Positions 25,901-37,027 of a stretch of 64,000 bases of DNA are shown here, piece after piece. Both the position numbers and the translations under genes were made by a program. Source of the DNA: Lineus longissimus (lineage: Eukaryota > Nemertea > Pilidiophora > Heteronemertea > Lineidae); contig NC_088312.1 in NCBI RefSeq assembly GCF_910592395.1, forward strand, positions 18,297,292-18,361,291, in the 5' to 3' direction. The notes beneath the pieces were generated by a model, which made no database searches, was not told where the DNA came from, and saw nothing but the letters and a program-made list of their open reading frames with translations. The number at the start of each line of letters is the position of its first letter. Position 1 is the stretch's first letter.

Positions 25901-28900
25901 AGTCTCCCTTGAAGGACAAAGTGGAAACAGCTATACTTTTAATTCTAATTTAGTAATATTGTTGTTGTTTTTATCTCAGATCATCGAAGGATGGCTGGTG
26001 CTCAAGATGTTTCTCCTACATGAAGGATAGTTGCCAGTGTGGTGACTCGGACCACCATGAATCACACAAAGTCTCCAAACAGGACATGAGGGATATCTTT
26101 GAGAAGAATCTTAAGGACGAAGGCTTGGAACTCGAGTATGATGTTAGGGTAGGTTTGAAAGAGACTACTGTGGCCTTTGGAAAGTCACTTTGCCAATGTG
26201 GCGACTCGGACAATAATGAATCGAATAAAGTTTCCAAATGAGACATGGGGGATATCTTTGAGAAGAATCTTAAAGACGAAGGCTTGGAACTAGAGTATGA
26301 TGTTAGGGTAGGTTTGAAGGAGACTATTGTGGCCTTTGGAAAGTCACTTTGCCAATGTGGTGACTAGGACAATTATGAATCGCTTAAAGTCTCTGAACAG
26401 GACATGAGGGTCTTTGAGATGAAGGCTTGGAACTAGAGTATGATGTTAGGGTAGGTTTGAAAGAGACTGTTATTGCCTTTGGCAAGTCACTTTGTAAATG
26501 TGGCCACTTGGGCATCAATCTCTTAAGTTTCCAAACAAGACATGAGAAATATCTTTGAGAAAAATTTGATCGATGAAATATTAGAACACGAGTATGAGAT
26601 CCGAGGTGCAAATAGAGCTTTAAATGTGGTGTATATATTGTATTACCCATCAAGCATGTATTGCACTTGCACTGAGGGATATTATTTTAGGCCAGTACTG
26701 TACTTGACCTGTACTTCACACTTCAAATTTTAATCCTGCTTTCCATGATTCCTTTTCAGCCGGAATTAGACCACCATTTTGTCAAAATCCACGCTCCGTT
26801 TTCACTGCTAGATCGATATGCTGACATCATGAAAATACGGCTACCTATGAAAGAGGTAGGTAGAAAATGCCTTCAAAGTCAAGAACATCAGGAGGCCTAA
26901 TTGGATTATGACTTCATCCAACTAGCGATTGACATCTCTTAACAAATTGTTTCCAGCTTCCAGAAAGTGAAGTACAGTAGATCCTCTCTATTATGGATAC
27001 CCTCGGTACTGACAAGTGCTGTCCTTAATAGAGAGGTGTCCTGATTAGAGAGGTCAAATTGAATGGAAAAAACCAATTTGGGACCAAAACTGTGTCCTTA
27101 ATAGAGAGATGGTCCTTAATTTAGAGGTGTCCAATAAGGGAGGTTTCACTGTATTCAAGATGAAGACATTCTGGGTTCAGCTGCTGCTGGTAGGGCAGGC
27201 CCAGCGAGACCCTCATCCCACCTCGCATTTGATAGTAACTGTATTTCCCCTTGCTTTTCCAGCTTCCAGATAGTGAGGTACTTAAGATGAAGACTTGCTG
27301 GGATCAGCTGCTTTTAGTGGGGCAGGCCTTCACAACACCATTCCAGCAGGACCCAGAAATCATGCCACCACTCGCGAGGAAATTCACATGTGTCTATAGC
27401 AGGGATAAGAAATACTTGTAAGTCAATAACTTTTCAAAGAAATCTCAACGAGAAGTTTCTTAAGATGAACCAGCAGCTCCATAATTATCACCAATGTAGA
27501 ATATTTTCTTTTGAGATAAAGAACATTTTAAAGGGACAATATAGACAGCAGCTAGGCAGCCAAGATAAAGTTACACAAAGCCGCCAATAGGGTTCTCTCA
27601 CATCTCAGAGTCCCCCTTTAAGATGACAAAAGCTTCCTATTTTGAAGTCTGCTCTCAATTTCCTGTTTCTTTCATTTCAGATTTGCTAGTTCTGACTCCG
27701 GTGAGCTCGTCCTCAACAATACGACGCGGAGTCGAATTGTGGACTACATTCTACGGAGGAAGAGATTCTCAAATGACATGAATGAGTCGTATAGCTTTGG
27801 CAAGTACCTCTATATTGTTGGATATAAATTACATGTTTGTTGAGTCCTTATGCAACTGTCAATGGGTTTCTTGTAAGCCCCCTAATCATGGGGATGATGC
27901 ACTTATGACAAGATCTTTAAATCTTGTGACAGGGGAACAACCTCTGAAACAGCCTTATGGCATATTAGAAGTTGCGGGACCTCGGAGAGACTATGTATTG
28001 CTTCAAGATTTGACTGACCAAGTACAGTAGAACCTCTCCATTAAGGACATCCTCGGGACTGACAAATGCTGCCCTTATAGAGAGGTGTCCTGATTACAGA
28101 GGTTGATTTGAATGGAAACACCCAATCTGGGACCAAAACTAGTGTCCTTAATAGAGAGGGTGTCCTTGATAGAGAGGTTTCCACTAAGAGAGGTTCTACT
28201 GTGTCCGAAAATTACCCGAGCCGTGTCGTTATCACTTTACTAAGTAACTGACAATTATCCAAGCCCTGAAAAAGTATGTGACTCTCTGCGCCTCCGAGCC
28301 AGTGCAATTAGCTACAACGCCTTTGGCAAAAAGGCGTCGTCATCTGTTGCCAGTGGCAAGACCTATGAATTGTACCAGGAGTTAAAAGGTTCTGACAAAA
28401 GTGTCTTTCTTTTAACCCAGATTCCATTGCGTCACTTAACGTTGGATCTCATGTGAAATTGTTGCCCTTTTCCTACCGGTTTGATGGATATCCATGGTTA
28501 AGGGGGGTTAGGCGTGGCTCGCGGAAGAAACGCTCAATCTACTGTACGCAATATATTTTTGTTTGTTATTGGTTCCCGAAACCTGATCCCGCTAAAAAGT
28601 GCTTTGTTCCTTTGACACGGTTTACCATAACCCGGCCATAAATAACCGTTTGCATACCATCATGACCTTCGTCGCTTCGATGAGAGTGAAATTTTTTAAT
28701 TCGCCATAATCCTTGCAATGCTGACCCTAAGTTCCTTCCTTCTCACCAAAAGTTATAAATTTGCTGGTTCAACGCTCTGTGGAACTCAAAGTATTCGACT
28801 TCAAAATAATGAAAGCGAACACAAGTTGTTTCCAAAAAAGTGATTGTATTCATAGTACTGCCATAATCATTGGAAAAATCTCATTATATCAGTTAGTTGA

Positions 28901-31900
28901 ACCAAGTGCCAACCACCTGTAAAGGCAAAGGTCCAAGTCTGGGTATCAAAAGCCAAAATCATGATAAAAGATGATGATGATGATGATGATGTCAGTAAGG
29001 GTTGACAGTTGTGTTAGTTAAAGATATTGCTTGTGTCATCTTTAAATTTTTAATGTAAGGTTAAATGATTAAATATCGTGTTCAGAAACTGCAGTCAAAA
29101 CTAGGTCCTCAAATTTATCAAACTGTCATATATTTGTGTCATTTCAGGTATAAGAAAGTTGCTCAATGATGGTGTATATTCTGCTGCATATCCATTACAC
29201 GAGGTATGATGTGATCAAAACTTTGGGCTCCTGCCCCTAATTACAGTAGAACCTCCCTAAGCGGACACCTCTCTATTAGAGACAACCTCTCTATTAAGGA
29301 CACTAGTTTTGGTCCCAAATTGGCTGTTTCCATTCAATTTGACCTCTCTAATCAGGACACCTCTCTATTAAGCACAGCACTAGTCAGTCCCAAGGGTGTC
29401 CTTAATAGAGAGGTTCTACTGTATATGGAACTTGCCACTTATCGTTCGAGGCCCGACAACAATGCTTGCAGTTTCGAAATCATGGTTTTGGGATTGAAAA
29501 ACTTTCTGCACATGAAACATTTGGAACCAGGACGGTCACATGGCTTCATTATTCAGAAGGACCACCTCTTTTTAATCTCTTTGTCCTTGAGCAGGGCACT
29601 CTACCCTAATAGTGCATTTCTTCATCGAGGAGAAATCGATTGCTACCTAGCGCCTAGCTCCTGAGCGGGCTGGCAGCCAGGTTGAGATACTATGCTGCTA
29701 TTACTGAATTGTTTCTGTCTCATTGCAGGGGAGTTGGAAGCCCACCTCGGCCAAGAACAATCGTCAGCTGCTGTATCAAAACTGGGCATCCTGGGGCATG
29801 TTTTATAAAGTACAACCAGTTGACTATATCAGGTAGGAACAGTCTTATGTGCATGAAAACAAAGTGTAATCAAAAGTCATTTGCTTTTCTCAGAGTCAAG
29901 TTTTGTTCAAATTGACCCCACTGTATACCACTTAAATAAGTTAAAAAAGGTGAAGTCTGATATCAACTGTAGTAGACGTGTTACTATATACAATGTATTG
30001 TGCATTCTTATTTTCAGGAACTACTTTGGAGAGAAGGTGGCGCTGTACTTCGCCTGGTTGGGTTTTTACACGATGATGTTGGTGCCGGCATCCATCGTCG
30101 GTTTGATAGTATTTATCTACGGTTGTGCTAGTCTTATGGGTAATGAAGTCGCGTAAGTCATCAACCCATTGAATCCTTAGTTCCCAGTGTCCTTACGGTG
30201 CCCAATTGAATGAATATAGCGGTTACGGTGCCCAATTGAATGAATATACCAGTTATGGTGCCCAATTGAATGAATATACTGGTTATGGTGTCCAACTGAA
30301 TGAATATAGCAGTTACGGTGCCCAATTGAATGAATATACCAGTTATGGTGCCCAAGTGAATGAACATACTGGTTACTGTGCCAGATTGAATGAATATTCC
30401 GGTTACGGTGTCCAACTGAATGAATATAGCAGTTACGGTGCCCAATTGAATGAATATACCAGTTATGGTGCCCAAGTGAATGAACATACTGGTTACTGTG
30501 CCAAATTGAATGAATATTCCGGTTACGGTGCCCAATTGAATAAATATACAGGTTACGGTGCCCAATTGACTGAATATACTGATTATAGGCCACAATTGAT
30601 TCGCCTGAATCCTTTCTCAAACAAATTTTAGAGGGATGTAGGGCATTACTTACACCCCTCAATTTTACCAGCCACAGAGACTCAGCTGGGTCACTAGAAA
30701 GCTATTTCCAACCTAATACGGTCGTGTCGATTACTGTTGTCCTTGCTGAAGTGCACCACTCGGCTTGTCCGTCAGAAGGGCAGTCGAAAGTCAAGTTCAA
30801 ATTACAATACAGTTTGTGTTGTCGTTGATGTCTCTTTCCATGAATCTAGGCAAGGGGATATTGATAAAACACAGGCAATTAGACCTTGCTTTGATATTTC
30901 ATGGTAAGACATTATCGAATTGGTGTGTTTACTCTATGTCAAGACAGTGGTCCAAACGATAAGTCTTCACTGTCACAAAGTTTGACAGATTTCATTTCAT
31001 ACTTCAGGAACGATATCTGCTCGAGTTCGGACATCATGATGTGCCCACTCTGTGATCGCCGCTGTGATTATTGGAACCTATCCGAAGCCTGTCTTCACGC
31101 TCGGGTCAGTCATCTCTGTGACAATGGGGGCACGTTCTTCTTTGCAATATTCATGTCAATTTGGGGTAAGTTGTTCTCTTTTGTTTCTTATTCTGTTATC
31201 TGCACAATTGATGCCCTGAATTCTAGAATCTTATGGCCCAATTACATCTTAAACAAAGAATGCAAAAATAGGATCAAGATACCGGTGTCGAGACTTAGAT
31301 GGCTCAGAGGTGGCTATTAATAGTGTTTCAGCTAGAAATATGGAAAGGCAGGCCAGAAAAGGGACATGTGTTGCCTTTGGGACTTGTGTATAAAAATTAT
31401 CCCCCGTGCTTGAAAAAAAGCAGGGCGTTAAGAGAGACTGAGAACACACCGGTCGCAGTGCCCTGCTCCAACACTTAAGCTGAAGCACTAGTCCTCCAAG
31501 TAAAGCAAATTAAAGATCCCTAGACCTCCAGGGAAAGCGAATTCACAGCATTGCAAAAGAGTTCAGTGAATGAGATGGACCTGACATGGGACGGGGCCCA
31601 AAGTTAGCCAAGGACGATCTAAGGCAAGGAAACGGCATTGTCACCTCGTGTCCCACGAGTAAGTAGTACATGCTTTAAAGTTTTCAACTGAACAGAATCT
31701 TTTCCTTTTCAGGTACAATTTTCCTGGAGTTTTGGAAACGAAACCAGGCTGAGATCAAATTCAAGTGGAGTTTGACCAACTTTGAAGCGGAGGAACAACC
31801 CGCTCGGCCAGAATACTTGGCTGGCCTCGTTGGGTCGAATTGTAAGAAGAAGAAAAACTATATCACAGGGGTAAGCTGAAATAAACAGTCACACCACTCG

Positions 31901-34900
31901 CAAGTACGCAATAGGGCCCAGATTCGATCCTGGGGAGAACCCAGGACTGTATTTCTGGATGAACCAGCGTGGCTTTCAAGGAAGTAGAATTCCCGGCTCG
32001 TAACAACAAGTTTGAGGCTGAATATGAGATGAGTTGATGAGGGTCTGTCAGATTGAGACTAAAAGCCACGGTTCCTTGTACCCGAGTGCTATGCCAGGGT
32101 CATAACTAACATAGTTATTAGTCTTTATTTTCAATGGAGTCCCTCTGTTTCACTTCAGGCGTATGAGCCCCACCTTCCATTCTGGAGGAAACGGGTGCCG
32201 ATATTCTTCATGTCTTTCTCCATCATGATCTTCTTGGTTCTCCTTGCCATGGTATTCGTCGTCGGGGTCGTGGCGTATCGTGTCTGTATCCTTGCCGTGC
32301 TCTACTCCACCGACAACGAGATCATCTATCGTAACGCCAGTTTGTTTACGTCTGCTACTGCTGCCTGCCTCAACTTGATCGTCATCATCGGACTCAATGT
32401 GGTAAGTTGTTTGTGACCTTGAGCAAGTTACTTCACTTTGATAACAATGTGCATGAATGGAGACAGGTCTGCTAATGTTGCCTGTCTTAATTTGTTCAGT
32501 CATTGACACAATGTGGTAAGTTGCTTATGACCTTGAGCAAGTTACTTCACTTTGATAACAATGTGCATGAATGGAGACAGGTCTGCTAATGTTGCCTGTC
32601 TTAATTTGTTCAGTCATTGACACAATGTGGTAAGTTGCTTATGACCTTGAGCAAGTTACTTCACTTTGATAACAATGTGCATGAATGGAGACAGGTCTGC
32701 TAATGTTGCCTGTCTTAATTTGTTCAGTCATTGACACAATGTGGTAAGTTGCTTATGACCTTGAGCAAGTTACTTTACTTACCATGTGCATGAATGGAGA
32801 CAGGTCTGCTAATGTTGCCTGTCTTAACTTGTTCAGTCATTGACTCAATGTGGTAAGTTGCTTGTGACCTTGAGCAAGTTACTTCACTTTGATAACAATG
32901 TGCATGAATGAGACATGTCTGCTCACTGTTGCCTGTCTTAATTTGTTCAGTCATTGACTCAATGTGGTAAGTTGCTTGTGACCTTGAGCAAGGTACTGCA
33001 TTTTGATTACAATGTGCATGAATGAGACACGTCTGCTAATGTTGCCTGTCTTAACTTAATGCTCATCATCAAACTCAATGTGGTAAGTTAAGCTTGTGAC
33101 CTTGAGCAAGTTACTTTAGTTTGATTACCATGTCCATCAATGAGGAACGTCTGCTACTGCTGCCTGTCTCAAGTTAATCCTCATCATCAAACTCAATGTG
33201 GTAAGCTGCTCATAACCTTGGGCATCTACCCCCATGTTGGGTTCGTCATTACATCCTGAAAGTCATGTATATCGATGAAATTCTTTGATTCTCGCTCCAG
33301 TTATAGGCACTCGTTCATCTTTTCTATCCAGGTTTACCGCCGGTTAGCGATAGCATTGACGAACATGGAACAGCTGAGAACGCAGACTGAGTACGACGAT
33401 AGCCTCACTCTCAAACTCTACCTGCTACAGTTTGTCAACTACTATGCCTCTTTGTTCTATATAGCATTCTATAAAGGAAGGTAAGGATAATATTTTGAAT
33501 GGTTCCAGAGAAGACTCAGACAAATCACGAATATTTTTTGCATTTTCTCGGACAAACTGGGGGAAACTCGGGAGAATGTGCACTTCTGTGATACTTGTGT
33601 TCGTTTTTGAAAAGCAGTACCATGCAGTTTATGACTTCTGACACTATCTATTGTTGATCACACAACTGGAGAGAGCTGCTTAGCCTGATGCTTGATAGTT
33701 AGTAAAAGGTTACTTATCGCAGATGGCGCTGCGTAGCGCTAGCTTGATCATACAACAGGATTGATAGGTATCTTCGTCAGCCGCACAGAGACGAGTGTCC
33801 AGTCATGGACTCCTTTTCATATTTTCAGATTCACTGGCAATCCATCCCACTACCAGAGAGTATTTGCCGCCCGGCAAGAGGAGTGTATGCCCGGGGGTTG
33901 CCTCATAGAGTTGTGCCTTCAACTTTCCATCGTCATGGTCGGCAAACAGTTCTTCCAAGCCTTGCACGAGATCTTATTTCCGTAAGTTTTATATGCTTAG
34001 CAAAAAAATCCTGTGAACAAGAGATTATTGTTGCAGTGATTATTGTTGCTTATTTGTTTCAGCTTTACATTCTTGGTCCCGGTCATAGAAACTAGCGACG
34101 ACGAAATTATCAACTTTTTTCTTTTTTCAGAAAATTTATGAAGTGGTTTAGGAAATGGCGGTCAATAGAAAAGAAGGAACACAAAGTGTTGAAACCCTGG
34201 GAAGAAGATCTGTTTCTTGGGGATTTGGGTCCAAGAGGAATATTTTATGAATACTTAGAAATGTGTAAGTATTTTAGATCATAAAATCATAAAATGTACT
34301 GACTTTAAGCCGTTGATAAAGTATGAAATATTTTCTTGTAATAGGAAAGTTTAAAGTACAAAGTACAAAATACAAATGCAACATATTGTTCTGTGACGGG
34401 TAATGTTTTCAGCCTCACAAAGTTGCATATAGCTGGAGCTTGGATGAATACAAATCTGTGGCGATGTGCTGGCCCGCAAACATCAGCAGACGCCTAAGAC
34501 AAGAATTGGTGGTCACAGTGACTGTGATCATAATAATAAAACCCCAACGATTACCAGTCCCACAGATGAGAGACACAAGAAAGCCTTTAATAAACTATTC
34601 TATTCTTGGGTCTTTTCAGTAATCCAGTTTGGGTTCCTGACTATATTCGTGGCAGCATTCCCGCTCGCACCTCTGTTTGCTCTCATGAACAATATCATCG
34701 AGATCCGCGGAGATGCGCAGAAGTTTGTCAAACAGCTGAAACGACCGGTTGGCATCAAGCAACAGGACATTGGCGTCTGGTACGATGTGTTATTCGCCAT
34801 ATCACGAATCGCCGTGGTTACCAATGTAAGTATGTTTTCGAACTGGAGAAGAGTCAGCAGCGTGGAGCATCTACCGCTTCGGGACGAGACTTGAAAAAGA

Positions 34901-36989
34901 AGAGCACAAAGCTCAAGGCCGTCAGCTCTTGAGTTCATTATAGGCACACTTGGTTCAGCGTCCATTGGGTAGATGGCGCTATGAATGGTATGCAAGAGCG
35001 TCAGTAGAGCAGTAAAAGGCCAATTTGCATGGTTTGTTATGCTGATTACTGGAACATAATTGGCCGGAACTAGATACTGCACTGCACACATTTTAGGCTA
35101 TGGCTTCAAAATGCGTCATGTATGACGGAATACTTGTATGGCCATAATTGGCATCGATCTAAAAAACTGCTGTAATACACACCTCAAAGTTGCTCCGATT
35201 TCCAGCTCTTTCATGGCCGGAATTGATCAATCATCTATTTGACCTCTGACTTCATCTGTGTCATACAGTAGCCATCATACATCTAAGCCCATAATTATAA
35301 TGAATTAGCATCAATCAAACTTGCAGTGATACGCACTCTAATAAATGTTCTGTGCTTTTCGTTGCAGGCGTTGATCATAGGGTTCACTTCCGACTTCATT
35401 CCAAGGCTAGTCTACATCGTACAGTATAGCCCGACAAACACCCTGGAGGGGTATTTGAATCACTCACTCTCTATATTTAACACATCCGACATGGAACCTG
35501 GTATGGCACCGATCAACTCACAGTATAACATAACACAGTGCAGGTAGGATTTTCTTCATCAATCGATGTTTGATTTGAGAAATATTTAGGAAATAGTAAT
35601 ACTGGATCTCACTGGGAAAAACATTCCATTTCCCTGTGGGTTACTTGGAAATGGAAATTCATTTCATTGTAAGTGGGATTACCTGAGTTACTGTGATGGT
35701 AATTCAAGTTGTTCCCAATGTGATTACCAGTGGGTATTCCAATCATTTCCTTCAGTAGGGTGTCTGTTATGGAAATCCAAGTCGTTTCCAGTGTGATTAC
35801 CCAGTGCATGTGTATCCCAATCAGTTCCACGAGTTGTGTTACTTTTATGGAAATTCAAGTAGTTCCCAGTGTGATTACCAGTGAATATTCCAATCTGTTC
35901 CAGTGGGATTATTTGAGATGCAAATTGAGGCACCATAATGCAAGTTCCTTAATTTCCTATTTGGATAAACGTAAGGAAAATTCCAGAAATTCCTAGTGAG
36001 ATTTACCAGTGGGATTTAATACTGTAATGAAAATTCCAGTTGTTTTTATTAGGGTTCCTAGGCATTGGTCTCAATTAGATCATCCATGTTATACTCCTTC
36101 TTTATATATCAGCAAAAGCTTCATATCGGTCAATACCTTTTTCAGATACAAAGCGTACAGACACCCACCGACTGCTGATGATGGCAAGAAGTACGGCTAC
36201 ACGGAACAATATTGGCACATCCTGGCTGCTAGAATATTATTCATTGCCGTCTTCGAGGTAAGAAGTTAATCGACCAGGAAAACAAACAGAAGACGTTTTA
36301 CCACGTTTCTGCTGTGAAGACACGATCCGAAGTCTGCTAAGTTCTTCCCCAGCTGTGAATTTCTCAACAGACTCACCAGGCTTATAATTGACTCATTCCT
36401 TCTACGTGATCACAATCAGACACCATACGTGTGTCTTCTTCATTCTTGTCTTCGTAATGAAAGACGGGACGGACTTGCATTTTCCCTTTGAATGACAATG
36501 AGAGACCAAACTGTTTCGTATTTTTTGACAACAATTGATCATCGAGCTAGTTATGCTAAAATATGCACAACTGGCTTGACGATCATTGAAATAATGAAGA
36601 CAATTAAAGTTTTCAATAAAACAAAATGGTAATAGACATGGTCATGGAGAAGTCTTAAGGCATGTAGGTCAGCTCTCTTCATAACACCAAATAATAAACC
36701 TACATCTCTTTTTCAGAATTTTGTTGTGATATTAACCAGTATTATCGCATGGCTCATCCCCGACGTACCTCACAAATTGAAACTACTGATTCGACGGGAA
36801 AACTACATTACTAACGAGATCATTTTACGGACGGAACTCGAACGATTCCGCGGGAATATTCTGATCGATGATAAGAGTAAGAACTATCCGCTGAGTGATG
36901 AGGAGATGCGGTTGATTCGTCGGACCACGCTGATGAGAAGTCAGTCGTCTCCGGATCCGTCGAATTTGCAGTCAGAGACGAGCGTGTAG
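22958..36989 (+). CDS. Anoctamin (TMEM16 family), 20 coding exons, complete
   Basis: Exons: 22958-23495, 24641-24693, 25342-25451, 25980-26148, 26760-26855, 27263-27417, 27681-27799, 29148-29203, 29729-29832, 30018-30152, 31008-31165, 31713-31870, 32159-32401, 33332-33480, 33829-33981, 34131-34264, 34620-34825, 35368-35543, 36146-36257, 36717-36989. They join in frame to 1,098 residues. Residues 1-200 are Ser/Asp-rich and probably disordered; about 200-440 match the cytoplasmic dimerisation region ([20 protein letters not shown]); about 465-1025 carry the ten-helix core ([51 protein letters not shown]). Against TMEM16A, calcium ligands align as Q791 (Asn in TMEM16A), E795, E839, E842, E871 and D875. 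Family members are calcium-activated chloride channels or lipid scramblases. It belongs to the ANO1-7 type; the paralogue is unresolved. An in-frame upstream ATG at 22856 exists; I prefer 22958 because the 102 nt before it look non-coding. Intron 7 is GC-AG. Confidence 0.95.
24705..24897 (+). mobile_element. Pogo/Tigger-like miniature element, copy 4 (anoctamin intron 2)
   Basis: Begins about 11 bp after the exon 2 splice donor with a degraded start (CTGAAACCTCCCTGAG) and ends GAGAGGTTCTATACTG. It has an extra 'CCTCTCTATTA' unit, hence its greater length. Confidence 0.7.
25693..25915. mobile_element. AAAGGGACTAT family element (anoctamin intron 3)
   Basis: Starts TTAAAGGGGGACTATTGGG and ends CTGCCTACAGTCTCCCTT. 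It contains the shared 'GTGTTTGATTCAGC' and 'CTGCCCTACCTAGCTT'-type markers. It ends about 65 bp before exon 4. Confidence 0.65.
26031..26612 (+). repeat. Tandem duplication of anoctamin exon 4 3' end with its donor
   Basis: Exon 4 sequence from 'TGCCAGTGTGGTGACTC' through the donor and about 40 bp of intron is repeated at 26191, 26350 and about 26492 (periods 159, 159, 142 bp). Copies 2 and 3 keep an intact GTTAGG|GTAGGT donor; copy 4 is more diverged. Because 159 is a multiple of three, the frame read through the real donor stays open into copy 2 until a TGA at 26239; copy 3 also has a TAG early. No copy has its own acceptor, so they are spare donors or pseudo-exon ends, not complete exons. 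Confidence 0.85.
26950..27230 (+). pseudogene. Decayed duplicate of anoctamin exon 6, split by a miniature element
   Basis: At 26954-26974 the intron reads TTCCAGCTTCCAGAAAGTGA, matching the acceptor and first codons of exon 6 (TTCCAGCTTCCAGATAGTGA at 27258). After the 177-bp element, 27155-27230 continues 'AAGATGAAGACATTCTGGGT', 'CAGCTGCTGCTGGTAGGGCA' and 'GGCCCAGCGAGACC', parallel to exon 6's 'AAGATGAAGACTTGCTGGGA', 'CAGCTGCTTTTAGTGGGGCA' and 'GGCCTTCACAACACC'. So an upstream copy of exon 6 existed and was then hit by the transposon and decayed. Confidence 0.75.
26975..27151 (-). mobile_element. Pogo/Tigger-like miniature element, copy 5 (anoctamin intron 5)
   Basis: Starts CAGTAGATCCTCTCTATTA and ends GGGAGGTTTCACTG, with TA on both sides; 177 bp. 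It is followed at about 27155-27240 by a partial copy of the start of exon 6: 'AAGATGAAGACATTCTGGG' resembles the exon's 'AAGATGAAGACTTGCTGGG', and 'CTTCCAGAAAGTGAAGTA' just upstream at 26957 resembles 'CTTCCAGATAGTGAGGTA'. The element therefore interrupts an exon 6 duplicate. Confidence 0.75.
27527..27622. mobile_element. AAAGGGACTAT family element, short copy (anoctamin intron 6)
   Basis: Starts TTTAAAGGGACAATATAGAC and ends TCAGAGTCCCCCTTTAA. It contains 'AAGATAAAGTTACACAAAG'. Ends are inverted; about 95 bp. Confidence 0.65.
28025..28201 (-). mobile_element. Pogo/Tigger-like miniature element, copy 6 (anoctamin intron 7)
   Basis: Starts CAGTAGAACCTCTCCATTA, ends GAGAGGTTCTACTG, 177 bp. 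Left flank is TA; the right flank is TG, probably a mutated TA. Confidence 0.8.
28970..28992. repeat. GAT microsatellite (anoctamin intron 7)
   Basis: A short GATGATGAT run of about seven units. Confidence 0.8.
29244..29421 (+). mobile_element. Pogo/Tigger-like miniature element, copy 7 (anoctamin intron 8)
   Basis: Starts CAGTAGAACCTCCCTAAGC, ends GAGAGGTTCTACTG, TA on both sides, 178 bp. It is one of the best preserved copies and shows what the uninterrupted left end should look like. Confidence 0.8.
30190..30600 (+). repeat. 30-bp minisatellite in anoctamin intron 10, about 14 copies
   Basis: The unit carries 'TACGGTGCCCAATTGAATGA' plus 'ATATACCAGT'-like sequence. It begins about 40 bp after the exon 10 donor. 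The period of 30 keeps several frames open on both strands (141-161 codons), so long frames here are a by-product of the repeat. A 120-bp block (from about 30302 and again from about 30422) is duplicated as a higher-order unit. Confidence 0.9.
32345..33235 (+). repeat. Tandem repeat of anoctamin exon 13 3' end with its splice donor, eight copies
   Basis: The unit (109-118 bp) consists of the last ~55 bp of exon 13 plus ~60 bp of intron. The genuine donor is at 32402; copies of AATGTG|GTAAGT or GTAAGC recur at 32516, 32630, 32744, 32853, 32967, 33083 and 33201. The final two copies keep 'CATCATCAAACTCAATGTG', closer to the exon than the middle ones. Reading through the true donor meets TGA at once (GTAAGTTGTTTGTGA), so downstream donors would truncate the protein within a transmembrane helix. 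Confidence 0.9.
35605..36060. repeat. ~75-bp diverged tandem repeat (anoctamin intron 18)
   Basis: Phrases 'GTGTGATTACC', 'TATTCCAATC' and 'ATGGAAATTCAAGTNGTTCC' recur about every 73-78 bp (TGATTAC at 35721, 35794, 35872), with weaker copies on both sides. The array is non-coding. Confidence 0.7.
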
Positions 36990-37027
36990 CATCTATTCGT
37001 GGGGGTGGGAATGTAGTATTATTAGTA

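Noticed and set aside
30161-30662. Long frames on both strands in anoctamin intron 10
   Set aside because: Direct result of the 30-bp repeat period; the region lies within a well-supported intron.
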